From contig OX393561.1 in assembly GCA_947652115.1 (NCBI GenBank), positions 23,210,856 through 23,274,855 on the forward strand: DNA of 64,000 bases. The letters run 5' to 3'. The stretch comes from Blastomussa wellsi. Its lineage: Eukaryota; Cnidaria; Anthozoa; Scleractinia; Plerogyridae. Of the stretch, positions 32,086 through 43,720 are shown piece by piece (position 1 is the first letter of the stretch; each line of letters begins with the position of its first letter). The notes beneath the pieces were generated by a model that was given only the letters and a program-made list of their open reading frames with translations, was not told the origin of the DNA and did no database searches. The position numbers and the translations under genes were made by a program.

Positions 32086-35000
32086 TTAGGTACACGTACA
32101 AAAACAAAAATATAAATATATATATGAAGTTTGAACAGTATTTGTAGTATAGAGAACAATTAAATAGGTAAATAAACTAAATAAATTACAAAAAGGTGCC
32201 CAAGTTGTTTCGAATTTATTTAGTGACTTGTTTTTTATAGCTATTGTGCACATGATATCTAACTTGTTTTTTAAACGTAGAAGAAAGCAATCAAAGCTCA
32301 GCCTGTCATCGCAGACACATGTTGTGAAAATGTGATATTTGGCAATGATAAGAATGTAATTGAGCACTCTCTTATTGTTCGCATTTTGGTGCCAGCCAGA
32401 TAAAATCACATTTGCAGATAGGACAATTGTTTCAGAAATTTTTTCTTCCCACCATCGCGTAAATTTTTCCCAAAAGAGGAGCGATTCGCTGCAATTGTAT
32501 AACATGTAAACAAGCGATTGCTTTTCTAACTTGCACAATGAGCATATATCATCATCTACAAGGCCGGCGCGAAATAAACTGGAGCGACATGGCAAAATAT
32601 TATGTATTATTTTATACTGGAAGGCAATAAGCTTCGTTTCTTTGGTAACTGAGAAAGGAAGCAAGTAGACGTCGTGAATATTCTCTTTGGTGAATCCGTA
32701 ATCTAGAATTTTGTTTTCATTTGTCGGCGGTATAAAAGTTTTTTCAAGGATGTTTTTGTATGCAGTTCGAGTGCTGGGATTTGTTAATGAAATGGAAGTT
32801 TCAGGAGAAGCAGTTTGTATTGGTTTGTTTGAATTCCGGATTGACCTTTTCCACTTGTTTGGAATAGCTTTTATAAGACCGTGGTACAAGGTGAATGGTT
32901 TGCATTTAGTAGGTCCTGGACCTGTACAATATCATGATGGAACCAGCTATTGTAAAATAATGATTTTTTGTCAACCAAAATGTTTTGGTTGTTCCAAATA
33001 ATTTCATGTTCTGGGGGTGTTCTGCTACATGGCGTCAGTAATTTGTAATCTTGCCAGTACCTCAGTACGAAATGGTAAAAAGTTGGGAGATTTTTAAGGT
33101 CGAGTAGTTTAGAGTCGTAATCACAATTTGTTAAAAAGGACAGACCGCCATATTGAACTAAAGCTTGCTCCGGAATTATTTTCCAAGAGGCGTCACCTTC
33201 ATCTTTTATTCTTTTGATCCAGGCTATTTTCAAAGCCTTTTCCATAATTTCAAAATCCATCATTTTCAGTCCGCCATGTTTCCTTTCGACAATTATTGTT
33301 TTCTTCTTTATTTTTGCAGGTTTGCCTTCCCAAATGAAGTTAAAAGTGAGTTTATTGATTCTCTCTACCAAGAGTGGGGGGATAGGGAGCACGGACGTAC
33401 TATAAATAATTTTAGATAAGCCCAGGGACTTGACAATTTTTATTCTTCCGATCAAAGTGAGATTTCGTCGCCTCCACGCGTTTAGAACTTTTTCTATGTT
33501 TTTGATCTTTTCCTCAAAATTTAGCCTGTTCGCGTGTTGTTCATCATAAGAGAAATGTACACCGAGGGCCTGCACAGGCTCTTTTGGCCATTTAAAATTG
33601 TATGGGGTTTCTCGGCAGTTTCTCCAAGAACCTAGCCACAAAGCCTCGGTTTTAGAGGTATTGATTTCCAGTCCACAGTTTGTTTTGAATTCCTCTAAAA
33701 GTTTCAATAATTGAGTTACTGACTCACAGTCACGAACAAAAATCGTGGTGTCATCAGCGTACTGCGTGATTTTAATTTCTTTTTGGCCAACGTTTATGCC
33801 GTTGATAGTGCTATCATTTTTTACGGCCCTGGCAAAAAGCTCAATTCCAATCAAGAACAGGAGACCTGATAACGGGCAACCTTGTCTTACTCCCCGTTGA
33901 AGGGGGAAAAATTCCGGCGCGTGGCCGTTGTTTAAAACACAGCTAGAGACTTGGTGGTATAATATAGCAAACCAGTTTAACAGATCAGGACCAAAATTAA
34001 AGAGCTTTAAAGCAGCGTTGATGTAATTCCATTCGATTGTGTCAAAAGCCTTTCGAAAATCCAGAAAAATTGCGATTCCTGTTTTTTCCATGGTTTTTGT
34101 GTAAAACATAATATCTTGTATTAGCCTGATGTTTTCGCCAATAAAGCGGCCTTTAATGTAGCCAGTTTGGTCATGGTTTATTATTTTGGGGAGTATTTTC
34201 TCTAATCTCTTTGCAATTGCCTTAGTAAGAATCTTATAGTCAACATTGAGTAATGAAATTGGTCTAAGGTTTTCCAAAAGTGTCTTATCCTTGTCTTTTT
34301 TCGGAATAAGCGAGATTATTCCACGCCTCTGACTAATAGAAAGGATTCCTTTTTGGAAAGCGTAATTGAAACTAGAAGTCATGTCCGCTTTTAGCTCTGG
34401 CCAGAAGAATTTATAAAATTCACTTGTAAACCCGTCTGTTCCGGGGGATTTGTTATTCTTGAATTCTTTTATTGCATTTAGGCCCTCATCTTCAGAGAGA
34501 AGACCTTCACATGATTCCATTTCTTCTTGTGTTAGTGGTGTAATATTTTGTGGCTTGAAAAAAGGCAATTCAAGGAAGGTGTCATTGTCTATGTTTTGGG
34601 ATTTCTAAAGTGATTCGTAAAAGCGTTTCTCTTCTTCTAATATGGCAAATTGGTCATTAACATACTTATTGTCACCAATTTTCAGCTTTGTTACAGTTTT
34701 TCTGATATGGTTCCGCTTTTCAAGGTTGAAAAAGTACCTGGTGTTACGTTCACCATGCTCGTGCCATCGTGCTTTACTTCTGAGAATTGCACCTTTTGTC
34801 CTTTGGTGCATTATCTCTTTTAGGCGCAAATTAGTGGCGTAAAGCTCGTTTAAAATTCTTTTGTCACTCGGGTTTTTTTCCGAGTCCTGCAAAAGTTTGT
34901 TTGCCTTCTTTTGCAGCAACAATTCCTCTCTTTCGCGTTTCTTCATTTTAATTTTGGAGTATTTGATCGTAAAGCCACGGATTTCCATCTTAATTAAATC

Positions 35001-35909
35001 CCATTTTAACCCAAGATCCTCGACATTGGCGTATTTTTCCTTATATTCACGTATATTTTCACGTAGCTTGTTCACATAATGGGAGTCTTCTAAAAGAGAG
35101 CTGTTAAATTTCCAGAAGCCTGGGCCTTTATCCTGCTTTAGCTCCTCTGATTTGAGATGCAAAAAGATTGCGGAATGGTCGGTTTCGGGTGCATTCAATA
35201 TTTTACAGGATGTGGTCAGGTCGCCAAGATCTTTGGAGATAAGAAAGAAGTCAAGGCGACATTGAATTTTGAGGGATTTGTTTTTCCAAGTAAAGCGTAT
35301 TGTCTCGGGATTTAGATTTCGCCAGATATGGAATAAGTTGTAAAGATTCATAATTTCTTCGATTTTCTTGATCACGAGAATTTTTTTTGAAACTGGATTT
35401 CCACCTTGCTTGTCCTTATCTTGTAGAGCGCAGTTAAAATCTCCGCCTATTATAATGTTTTCCTGAGCAAATTCCTAAAGAATATGTTGGAGGTCATTAA
35501 AGAAGACCAGCTGTTGATTGAGATCATTGGGGGCGTAAATGTTTACAAGAACTACGTGCGAATCGTTAACCATTGCGTCTAAGATGATATGTCTGCCATT
35601 ATTGTCAGAAATTACTTTTTCTATTTTGAAATCTACTTTTGGATTGACAAGAATCATGACACCTTTGCTGTGAGAGGAGCCATGACTGAAAAAGACTTTA
35701 CCGCCCCATTCAGCTTCCCAAGTTTTGGCGCAATCTTTAGAACTATAGGTTTCTTGTAGAAATGTGAAATGGTTGTTTTGATTATGCAGCCACCTGAAAA
35801 TGGAGCGTCGTTTAATCGATTTGTTTAGACCTCTAACATTTAGAGATTCGCATTTAATATTTGCGTTCTGTAGCGGGCTCATTATGCGTGTACATACAAT
35901 ATGTAACAC
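32086..35909 (-). pseudogene. LINE ORF2 (endonuclease, reverse transcriptase) of the second L1/Tx1-like copy
   Basis: The endonuclease part (35909 to about 35400) has SLNVRGLNKSIKRRSIFRW, FLQETYSSK and GGDFNCAL. The domain continues at 35375-34605 with RLDFFLISKDL, TDHSAIFLHL and WHEHGERNTRYFFNLEKRN. A stop lies at 34605. RT follows (34568-32871) with SPGTDGFTSEF, FLDFRKAFDTIEWNY, GVRQGCPLSGLLFL and YADDTTIFVRD. The C-terminal part (32889-32086) has a Cys pair CSLCKLEKQSLVYMLYNC where the family's zinc knuckle lies. Stops near 35475 and 34605 and frame changes near 35390 and 32880 break it. Confidence 0.88.
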
Positions 35910-36281
35910 TCAAGGGACTGCATTGGGCTAAGATTTTGAAAGCTTTCATTAATCAAAAGCTCGGATGTGTGATTCACAGAGCCTGCATTTTTGATGATGT
36001 GAACAAATGTGAAACAAAGATCAAAAAGACAGCATTTTGGGCAAGAAAAAAACAACAAACCTAAACAGTAAAGAAAAATACAAAAAACATGCAAAAACAA
36101 CATACACGCAAATAATCTAAAACAGGCTCAAGAAGGCCCTAAACGCACCGTTGCCGATTTAGGTTAGCATTTTTTGACTGGATGCTAAACACGCAATTTC
36201 AGACTATACGTCTAACTTCTTATTCTACGTTAGGAGTAGGATGGATATAATGTCAATTGATATAAAGTCTCCTTTACCTTG

Positions 36282-37083
36282 TTACGTGTATTTTGTCATT
36301 TCGCCTTTTAACTTTTTCAAGTCTTCCTCGCCAACGGTCTTTTGCCTGCCTTCTTCGTCGATATACTTTAAGGTAGTAGGATAGGCAATAAAAACTTTCC
36401 TGTCGTCACCTAACTTCTTTTGGAGGTGTTTCTTGTAGGGCAGAAGCTTCTTTCGTCGCTCTTGTGTTTTCTTCGCAAAGTCTGCGCTGATACCAATAAT
36501 GTTCCCGTTGTAGGGGTTTCCTTTTAATCTAGCAGCGGCGTTTGCAAGAATCTTCAATTTGTCTGTGTGTCTTAAAAAAGCCACATGAATGGGTCATGTT
36601 GTGTTTTGCGGCGTACGTTGGTGTGCGGTGTGCACGTTCTATTTCAACTTGCCCACATAAAGTTTCCAAAGCCATGTGGTTTGCAATGAAATTCTGGATA
36701 AATTCTGCGCAGTCTTGACCTTCCGCCCTTTCCGGGATGTTGTAAAATACAAGATTATTTCTTCGAGACCTGTTTCGTAAATCTTCAACTTCTTCTTCTA
36801 GTAATTGAAGGTGCTCTTTCTCTGCTTTCTTCTCTATACCTTCTTTCAAATCTGCCACCTCACTGTTAACTGAGTTTAATCCTCCTTCCAGTTCGAGGAC
36901 TTTCTGTTTAATGGTGCCCATATCATCTTCCATTTTGATAAGGCGTTCGTCAATTTTGTTGAGAAGGTCCAGCTTTTCTAGTCTCCTTTGGATGTCAACC
37001 AAGATGGCGTCGCCGACGCCGAGCACATGGTTTTCTTCAGAGCTTGAGACTCTTGACCTTTTTTCGCTCGGTTTAGGCGGCAT
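36282..37083 (-). pseudogene. LINE ORF1 of the second L1/Tx1-like copy
   Basis: It starts MPPKPSEKRSRVSSSEE and continues into a coiled coil (IDERLIKMEDDMGTIKQKV, LKEGIEKKAEKEHLQLLEEE). The RRM-like start is RRNNLVFYNIPERAEGQD. A frame change near 36560 joins it to a second frame with the C-terminal domain (ADFAKKTQERRKKLLPYKKH, VFIAYPTTLKYIDEEG). It is orthologous in layout to ORF1 at 3650-4522, with limited identity. The protein family coats LINE RNA. Confidence 0.82.
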
Positions 37084-38469
37084 ACTTGAAGTGTTTAAGC
37101 TGTAAGTGGTGATGAGTAGATTTGCCCGTTATTTTAGGCGATAATTTGTTGTAGATAGGTAGCTTGTATCGGAGCACTTTAAGACGTGTCTATTCCATCG
37201 GCGTGTCGGGCCCAGTAAATCACTTCTGCTGCTTACAACAGTGCAGCGAGCCCCAGGAGTATGCCAGAAGAATGAGAGCCCTTGGGAAGTACCACTCAAG
37301 GGATATCCACGAGTGGGGTGATGGAGAGGTGTGCGGCTTTCACCCTAGTATGGTTTGCTCATGTGGCAATTGCGATGAAGATGATGATCTTGAATGTGAT
37401 AGCAAGCCATACAAGACAAAGAACATTCTCAAATGTGAGCACCACCAGCTGGCATATGAGATAGAGTGCGAACGCCGTGCAGAAGATGCAGAGAATGTAA
37501 TCCATCCGATATTGGGCAGAGGGCATTCCAACCTCTGCGAGGCCCATTTATCAGTATTACCAGATTAAGACCAGAATCTCTCCAGGTCAGAAATACTTAT
37601 TGTTTATTGCTGGTCTCACTATTGTGACCATGTTCACTGATGCATACCAAAACCAGGGCTGTGCTCTGAAGGCCGTTGGGTTGCTCCTTTTTTATTGTGT
37701 CTATCCTTCTAGTTTCCATATATTTTTTTAGAGCAAATCCCTGAAAAAGGTTCAACATACACCTTTGTAGCACCAATATTACTTTTTGTCCTAGGTGGTA
37801 CTCCCTATAAAGGCCTATACAGGGTGGGGGTAGGCTTCAACTAAAAGGCTTACCTTTTGGAATTTGCAATTTGGGTGTATAAGGTGCCTTTGAAACAGAT
37901 TTATCTTATGTCTGTGTAATTTATTTTGTCTTTTTAGATTGCACTACATGACATCGACAAATTGTGGACTCTGTCAGGGAAACATGTCGTGGTGTTACGA
38001 TGTTAGAGGCCCTAATTACCACTGGGTGATTGACCTGTTTGAGCGTCTAAATTTACCAGTTGTTCCTGCTGTTGTTGAAGCTCTGCAGAAGGAGGTCGCT
38101 GATAGGATGAAAGAGGTCCAGAGAGGGAAAACAGATCACAAGAAGAAAGTTAGAGTAAACATGAAAGTGGCAAGGGCAGAGGAACAAGAAGCACGAAAGA
38201 AGTGGGTCAAGAGACAAGCTATTCAGCATACCTATGGCCAGGAAGAAGAGTCAGGTAATTGTGTAAATATAGATTTTATTTCATATTGTAAATAATTACT
38301 GAAAAACCTTTTATAGGTGTGGTTATTACAGTTTTCGTTCTTTGCAGGTGGTGAAGAAGAAGCCATTGATCCTGCCCTTAGTCGAGCAGCAGCAGCAATT
38401 ATCAGATCAGCTGAGGACAGCAATGGCGACATGATACACATTGGTGGAAAAAGTTGTCGCTGTGGCTGA

Positions 38470-38869
38470 ACACAACACAAGCGAACATCTCACTCTAACT
38501 GCCTCCTCAACCCCAAAAATAATTCGGGCTGATATCATTGGAATTTAGCAGAATTGACAATGCTATATCATTTAGAACAAAAAAGAGAAAAAGATTTTGG
38601 CAGTTATCCATTCTTTATTCATTTGTAGCACCTAAATAAATAACATATAGTCCATTTTTTACAATTTTCACAATAATCTAGATTTTTGTTAGAAATATAA
38701 CATATTTTTCGATATAATTATTGATTCTCGCATATAAAAGTTTACAATTGTTCAGGAGAATCAAAAGAGACCACTTAGCTTCCTAATTTGCAAACAAAAC
38801 ACTTTTTTATTCTTCTATAAAATTTGAAAATGTTTGAAAATGTATTTTTTTAATTATTGTCTTTTGCTT
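38470..38869. other. Gap between convergent genes of element C, no gene
   Basis: AT-rich spacer between the transposase stop and the end of the minus-strand gene. Nothing recognisable. Confidence 0.5.
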
Positions 38870-39798
38870 CTTGTTTTCTGTTTCACTGAAGGCCATTTCG
38901 CAGCACTCAAGTCTGCAATATTCACTTTGTATACCTGAAATCAAATTGAAATGGAAGTATTGGTTTATGTACTTGCCATTTTGCAGGAGTTTTCAAATAA
39001 TTATTACATAGAGACTTGACATTCAAGGTTCAAATAGATTTTCTTACCCTCGCATGTTTGGGATCTTCCTGCTCCACAAGATTTCCAGGAATGACTTCTC
39101 TTACCACCCGCTTCAAGGTGGCAGGGAACACATAGGTAGACTTTGAACCAACATGTGCCCCTAAAGTCTGCTTGCTTCCAAACTAGAATGAAAAGATGAA
39201 AAGTAAAATTACAATGGTGCATGAAAAGATGTTTTGGATTTGTTACAATAAAATAGAAGACCTTCAATCACTAAAGGACTGCAATCAATTGTAAAAAGCA
39301 TCTGATGTGACCAAACATGGTTTAGAAATAAAGCACACCATATTAAAACGTGAGACACGGGATTCATTTATTTGAAAATTGATTCTGAAATCATCAAAAT
39401 AAAAAGCATGTGTTCAAGGAGAGCAAAAATCGAATGGAAAGCAATCTTATCAGATAATGTTGAAGTGCCAAAAAGTAAATGGCTTGTATGAATTCTCTAC
39501 GCCAAAATATAGCACATACCCATAACTTTGCCCACAGAAGTTTGTAGAGCCTTGCACGGCCACTTTCTGCGGTTTCCCCGAATTTCATTGCGAAGTTATC
39601 CAGCATTGAAATGAGCCCTTCCAGTACGCTGAAACTGAACAATCGAGGATATTGAGTGATAAAATAGGAATTTCTAAGCAGCTAAAGTAAAAGTAATAAT
39701 GAAACCTACCCATTCCGTGTAAATTCGGCTCGAAATGCTTCAAAAGCAGCTTCTCTGGAGGCTTCTTCAATCCCACTGCGTGAAGAACTGGCGGCCAT
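38870..39798 (-). CDS. Unrecognised four-exon gene at the right end of element C
   Basis: Minus-strand exons are suggested by GT-AG sites. The first (39798 to about 39710) encodes MAASSSRSGIEEASREAAFE and FRAEFTRNG. The second (about 39626-39520) encodes LEGLISMLDNFAMKFGETAE and LYKLLWAKLW. The third (about 39185-39050) encodes FGSKQTLGAHVGSKSTYVFP and LKRVVREVIPG. The last (about 38940-38870) encodes VYKVNIADLSAAKWPSVKQK and ends RSKRQ. I do not recognise the family. It converges on the Mutator-like transposase, the place held by the P2RX7_C gene in elements A, B and D. The tandem duplication copies its first exon at about 40339-40250. Confidence 0.55.
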
Positions 39799-40781
39799 CT
39801 TGTTTAGCTTGCGCACCTCCAGTGGAAAACCGCTGGCATCAAATCAATTGATGTGATTTTCGTAGCAACTGGCCCAGATCCCTCCTCGGTTGGGTGAACT
39901 CACTTCCGGTAAATACACCAACTTTCACAAGCAATAGTGAAGTAGGAATTCGTTTTTTTTGAAACAAAAAAATATTTTTCCAATATTAGGCATCATATGC
40001 TATAACCAGGCAAAAAATTACCCATTTCTGAAGACATCAAAATTTGCCTGGGCGGCTACCTTAAAAATTGCACCATTAGGGTTATCACAAAATCTGGTTA
40101 TGACTCTAGTGCTACCGCTCTTCGCTCAAATCTACAGTGGGATGACCTCTATACCAGATGGAAAAAAGCGAAACTAATTTTAAAACCTTGAATAAGCAGC
40201 AGTACTTAAAAGATTTGTTTATACCATTCAATACAGAATACGAACCTACCCATTCCGTGTAAATTCGGCTCCAAATGCTTCAAAAGCAGCTTCTCTGGAG
40301 GCTTCTTCAATCCCACTGCGTGAAGAACTGGCGGCCATCTTGTTTAGCTTGCGCACCTCCAGTGGAAAACCGCTGGCATCAAATCAATTGATGTGATTTT
40401 CGTAGCAACTGGCCCAGATCCCTCCTCGGTTGGGTGAACTCACTTCCGGTAAATACACCAACTTTCACAAGCAATAGTGAAGTAGGAATTCGTTTTTTTT
40501 GAAACAAAAAAATATTTTTCCAATATTAGGCATCATTGCTATAACCAGGCAAAAAATTACCCATTTCTGAAGACATCAAAATTTGCCTGGGCGGCTACCT
40601 TAAAAATTGCACCATTAGGGTTATCACAAAATCTGGTTATGACTCTAGTGCTACCGCTCTTCGCTCAAATCTACAGTGGGATGACCTCTATACCAGATGG
40701 AAAAAAGCGAAACTAATTTTAAAACCTTGAATAAGCAGCAGTACTTAAAAGATTTGTTTATACCATTCAATACAGAATACG
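39703..40781. repeat. Tandem duplication of about 540 bp across the right end of element C
   Basis: 39703-40242 and 40243-40781 are nearly identical; I see one substitution (CTCGAAATGC against CTCCAAATGC) and a one-base length change (ATCATATGC against ATCATTGC). Each copy holds the first exon of the minus-strand gene, the right terminal repeat of element C, the TTAA and about 180 bases of LINE flank. The high identity means the event is recent or an assembly artefact. Confidence 0.92.
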
Positions 40782-40890
40782 AGCTCAGATACAAGGAAAA
40801 TAGAATAGCTCTACCTAAGCCCCGAACTGACTTCCTTAAACATAGCTTCTGCTGCAGTGGGGCTCAATTGTGGATACAATACTACTAGTT
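40061..40890 (+). mobile_element. CR1/L2-like LINE, piece 4 of 4 (C-terminus)
   Basis: After the TTAA the LINE continues with CTIRVITKSGYDSSATALRS and NLQWDDLYTRWKKAKL. It is repeated by the tandem duplication and then goes on to FIPFNTEYELRYKENRIALP and FLKHSFCCSGAQLW. This is the usual C-terminal end of a Jockey/CR1-type ORF2. The repeated part is interrupted by the duplicated element C end. Confidence 0.75.
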
Positions 40891-40955
40891 GTGTGGATTT
40901 CTTTATTCTTGACAAATTCATGTTATGAGAAATTTCTTATTAGTCACTCCTGGGA

Positions 40956-43720
40956 CAGGGAGTAAAAGGGTCAATCATTCTTCAGTTGTTCAAGCTTTCC
41001 ATTCAGCTGCTCTTCAATGTCTTTCAAGGCTTCCATCTTTTCCTTAGCAGTTCTTCGTAAACTGTTTGATTTAGTAATCCAAGTGAGGTTTCTTGAATCC
41101 TCAGCTCTATCAGCAAATTCATCTTCAGACTTTAGAAGAGCCTGCACATCAGTTTCAAACTGCCGTTTCTTCTTTTTAAGCACATCAATCTCCTCCATTT
41201 TTGACTTTCTTTTTAACATTTTTTCCTGGGACACTTTCATTCTCTTCTGTTCTTCTCCATGCGAAAGATACTTCTGTCGAGCTCCAGCTGACAACAACAG
41301 AAGTTGCTTTGAGATTTGTACATTGGCAAGGCCTCCAACTGATTCAATATGATCATGAATAATCCTCTGAGCAATGAAAGATCCTTCTGTAAGGTTCTCA
41401 ACTGCAACTTCCTTGTTTACAGAAAAGCCTCTTTCAACTGTGGCTTGACCATGAGACATAAGCAGCAATAATTTAACCACATTCCACACTTTAGCCAGTT
41501 GCTTATTACCTGCCATGTGTTCATACAACAGTTTGTCAACTCTTGAAGTGGGTTCACTTTGGTCAAAATCTTAAATCTAATTCACCTGCACAGTAATGAA
41601 GGAATTGTCCAAACTGATACGTCACCTCGTCACACTCGGCACTGGGCTTCCACAAGAATTTCAAGAATTTTTTTCATTTTAGTGACACATACTTCTTTCT
41701 CTGATGCCATTAGCCTTGGATCCAAGCATGACATACTTCTCACCAGTCGATAATTAATTGGTGTTTTGTCAAGTAGTTTGGCAACTGTTCTTGCAAGGAA
41801 ATCTTTACATTCTACTCTGAATTGAAGAAGTTGCCTCTCACTTAATTTGTTGGACCTCTCTTTTAGCATCTGTTGTGCCACAAAACCAACATCCACTTTC
41901 AGGTAATCCACCTGCTCTTCTTTATCTGCAGGCTTAATTTTTCGGACCTTTAGAACAGACGTTGCCTCAGCCATAACTTCACTCTTGATAAACCTGTCCA
42001 TCAGTGATTTCAACAAAGTGTACAAGCTAGTACTCATGAATGGCAGCATAGGTTTGTCTGTTTGAAATCCGGTAAGAAAAGGTGTAATCTGTTTTGCCAC
42101 TGATGCAAAAAAAGCCATCTTAGCAGGCATCACGGGATCACTGCAACCACTGCCGATAGTCTCATAAGATTTTGATTTTGGATGTGTAACTTTCTTTGCT
42201 TTCACAGCATTAAAAAATTTGACCACATGAGGCCATACTTCAAGAGCTCTCTCTGCAACTGAAACATTTTGCAGCCATCTGTGTTGGAAGAATTTCAGGG
42301 GGAATACACTGCTACCCGTTGTTTTTATGTAATCGTCCCTTCTAGCTGGACTATCTTTAAACAGCCAATAAAGACTTCACAGGGTTTTCTGTACAGTCCA
42401 TCCAGCTGCTTCACAGCCATCCTTAAAGGCTCCATGCGCAATATGTAAGCCACAACTGCCTGTGTTAAGGAGATTACAGCTGTATTCATTCTTTAACTCA
42501 TCCTCTACCATTTTGTAAAATTTCCAGTTTACGCTTGGCCCATCCATAGAGAGCTGGATCAAATTTCCAAAGCTCAAGTTCTCTTTGCAGGAGTGAAACT
42601 TTACAAGCATATCCTCTGCACTGGCATGCCCAAGAAATTCTGAATTATAGTAACGAGTTTCAACCTTATCATCCATTCCAGACACGTACATGAAAATCCA
42701 TCTGCTTCTTTTGCAGTTCATGATTCAGACTTTCATCAAACAAAAGCACATAACCATCCGAAGATTTGACTTTTTCTTTTAGAAGACTCTTAAAGTATGG
42801 AGCAATCCCAAAACAAGTAAGATAAGAGGCCTTTTTCTCTCCACAGGTGAATTTCTTAGCAATGTCACTGTCTGGGAACATTTGCTGTGCCAAAAAGTTG
42901 ATATCTTCACAGGATTTATAGGAATAATGTGCCCATCAAACTTCTGCAGTCAAAGTATCATTCCTTGTCACGAACGCGGATATACCTGCTGATGTATTCC
43001 CAGTATTACTTGATGCAGTTGATCTAGAGATGCTGCTTCCAGTAGTTGGTTGAGATGCAGAAGAAATGTTGTTCAACAAAATTGTCCTTATGTCAACATT
43101 TGTACTTCTTTGTTGCACTTCCATAAGATTAATGTGCTTCTTCCCCTTCTCGTGGCTTGCCAATGCCGATTCGCCATGTTTGACACGTCAAACGTCTTCA
43201 TGCAAACTCTACATTTCACTTTATACTTATCACTGTGACGTTCCAACCACAATTTATAGGAAGGATTTTCGAACCAACATCACTAAACAAGCATTTCCCA
43301 GGCATGTGTCCAAAAATAGAGTTAAATTTCTACGCAAGCTTGATCCCCAAGAATCATACGAAACCATGTGTGAAGGGTCATTCAAGGTACTGTTGCGCAT
43401 GATCATATGACAATACACGAGCCTTCAATCCATTTGATACACGAGCCTGCATTTTATCTAGCCAGTGTCAAGACTAATCAGGGACTTACCGCTTTAAATA
43501 AACGTTGCATGGCACGCCACGCACTCAAATTCGTGGGGTTAAACTACAAGCCAGTATAAAATAGAACTCCTAAAATAAAACTGCAGACAATCGTTTTAAA
43601 GAAAACTTTATTACTTGAGTAAAACAGATTTCCAGCACTTTCCAGGACTTTGCAGTCCTGGAAAACACCACAATAAAATTCCAGGACTTTCCAGGTTTTC
43701 CAGGACCCGTACAAACCCTG
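40956..43720 (-). mobile_element. hAT-type DNA transposon
   Basis: On the minus strand the element starts CAGGGTTTGTACGGGTC at 43720 and ends near 40956 with an imperfect partner (CAGGGAGTAAAAGGGTC on plus). CAGGG ends are typical of hAT elements. The subterminal part (43614-43700) is a series of CCAGGACTTTCCAGG-type repeats. The flanking 8-mers TCCTGGGA and TTCATGGA agree at 5 of 8 positions, so the target duplication is uncertain. Confidence 0.65.
40971..43260 (-). pseudogene. hAT-type transposase (BED-like finger, dimerisation domain), decayed
   Basis: Minus-strand frames in order start at 43240-43130 with a BED-like zinc finger (VKCRVCMKTFDVSN and a later His in ASHEKGKKH), followed by a Ser/Thr-rich linker (43163-42936). 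Then come frames 42893-42669 (FTCGEKKASYLTCFGIAPYF, LFDESLNHELQKKQMD), 42721-42377 (LSMDGPSVNWKF, GLHIAHGAFKDGCEAAGW) and 42226-41630 (KVDVGFVAQQMLKERSNKLS). The C-terminal hAT dimerisation motif is LLLMSHGQATVERGFSVNKE, followed by a basic coiled tail to 40971. Several stops and frame changes separate the parts. The product would have cut and pasted the element; it resembles the KIAA1586/ZNF862-type branch. Confidence 0.8.

Larger units (their letters stand above)
31841..37213 (-). mobile_element. L1/Tx1-like LINE, near full length, with 14-bp target duplication and 3' transduction
   Basis: The identical 14-mer AGTAAATCACTTCT flanks it at 31827-31840 and 37214-37227, within the transposase coding sequence. 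On the minus strand come a 5' UTR, ORF1, ORF2 with endonuclease and RT, a 3' UTR, a 17-base poly(A), a 162-base non-LINE segment and a second 17-base poly(A) next to the target duplication. Both ORFs contain a few frame changes or stops. It is a relative of the twin-primed LINE at 1109-6243, sharing the NVRGLNKSIKRR and FLDFRKAFDTIEW segments. Confidence 0.92.
30067..38469 (+). pseudogene. Mutator-like transposase of element C, split by a LINE
   Basis: Exon pieces are about 30067-30556, 30974-31840, 37214-37590, 37938-38253 and 38347-38469. The first encodes a Lys-rich N-terminus with two in-frame stops and an acidic stretch. The second has FRCNSCEFHNI, then SFVITGHGYAKFARTLRQCL, the catalytic VTSDGVWHTRGHFSKNGS, and, after a one-base frame change near 31545, WQDGDSSAAKSVKNQFP and CGGHVGRAH. 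The LINE interrupts at STAGVNHF, and the reading resumes at VNHFCCLQQC. The remainder has RMRALGKYHSRDIHEW, a Cys-rich CSCGNC and ILGRGHSNLCEAHLSVL. The final exon ends GGKSCRCG. The GDGSW/DGDSS/GHV pattern is that of the Mutator-like transposase domain family. It would move element C, but stops, a frame change and the LINE disable it. Confidence 0.82.
27837..40060. mobile_element. TTAA element C: transposon with Mutator-like transposase (12.2 kb including inserts)
   Basis: TTAA is found at 27833-27836 and 40061-40064. The left end GGTACCCGCCCAGG and the right end CCTGGGCGGCTACC are inverted partners with one difference. The LINE reading continues across (KLKKL left, then KNCTIRVITKSGYDSSATAL right), which confirms the insertion. 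Inside are a plus-strand Mutator-like transposase gene, a minus-strand small spliced gene near the right end, a nested 1.5-kb TTAA element, and a LINE of 5.4 kb. Without these inserts element C is about 5.3 kb. A 540-bp tandem duplication repeats its right end. Confidence 0.82.
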
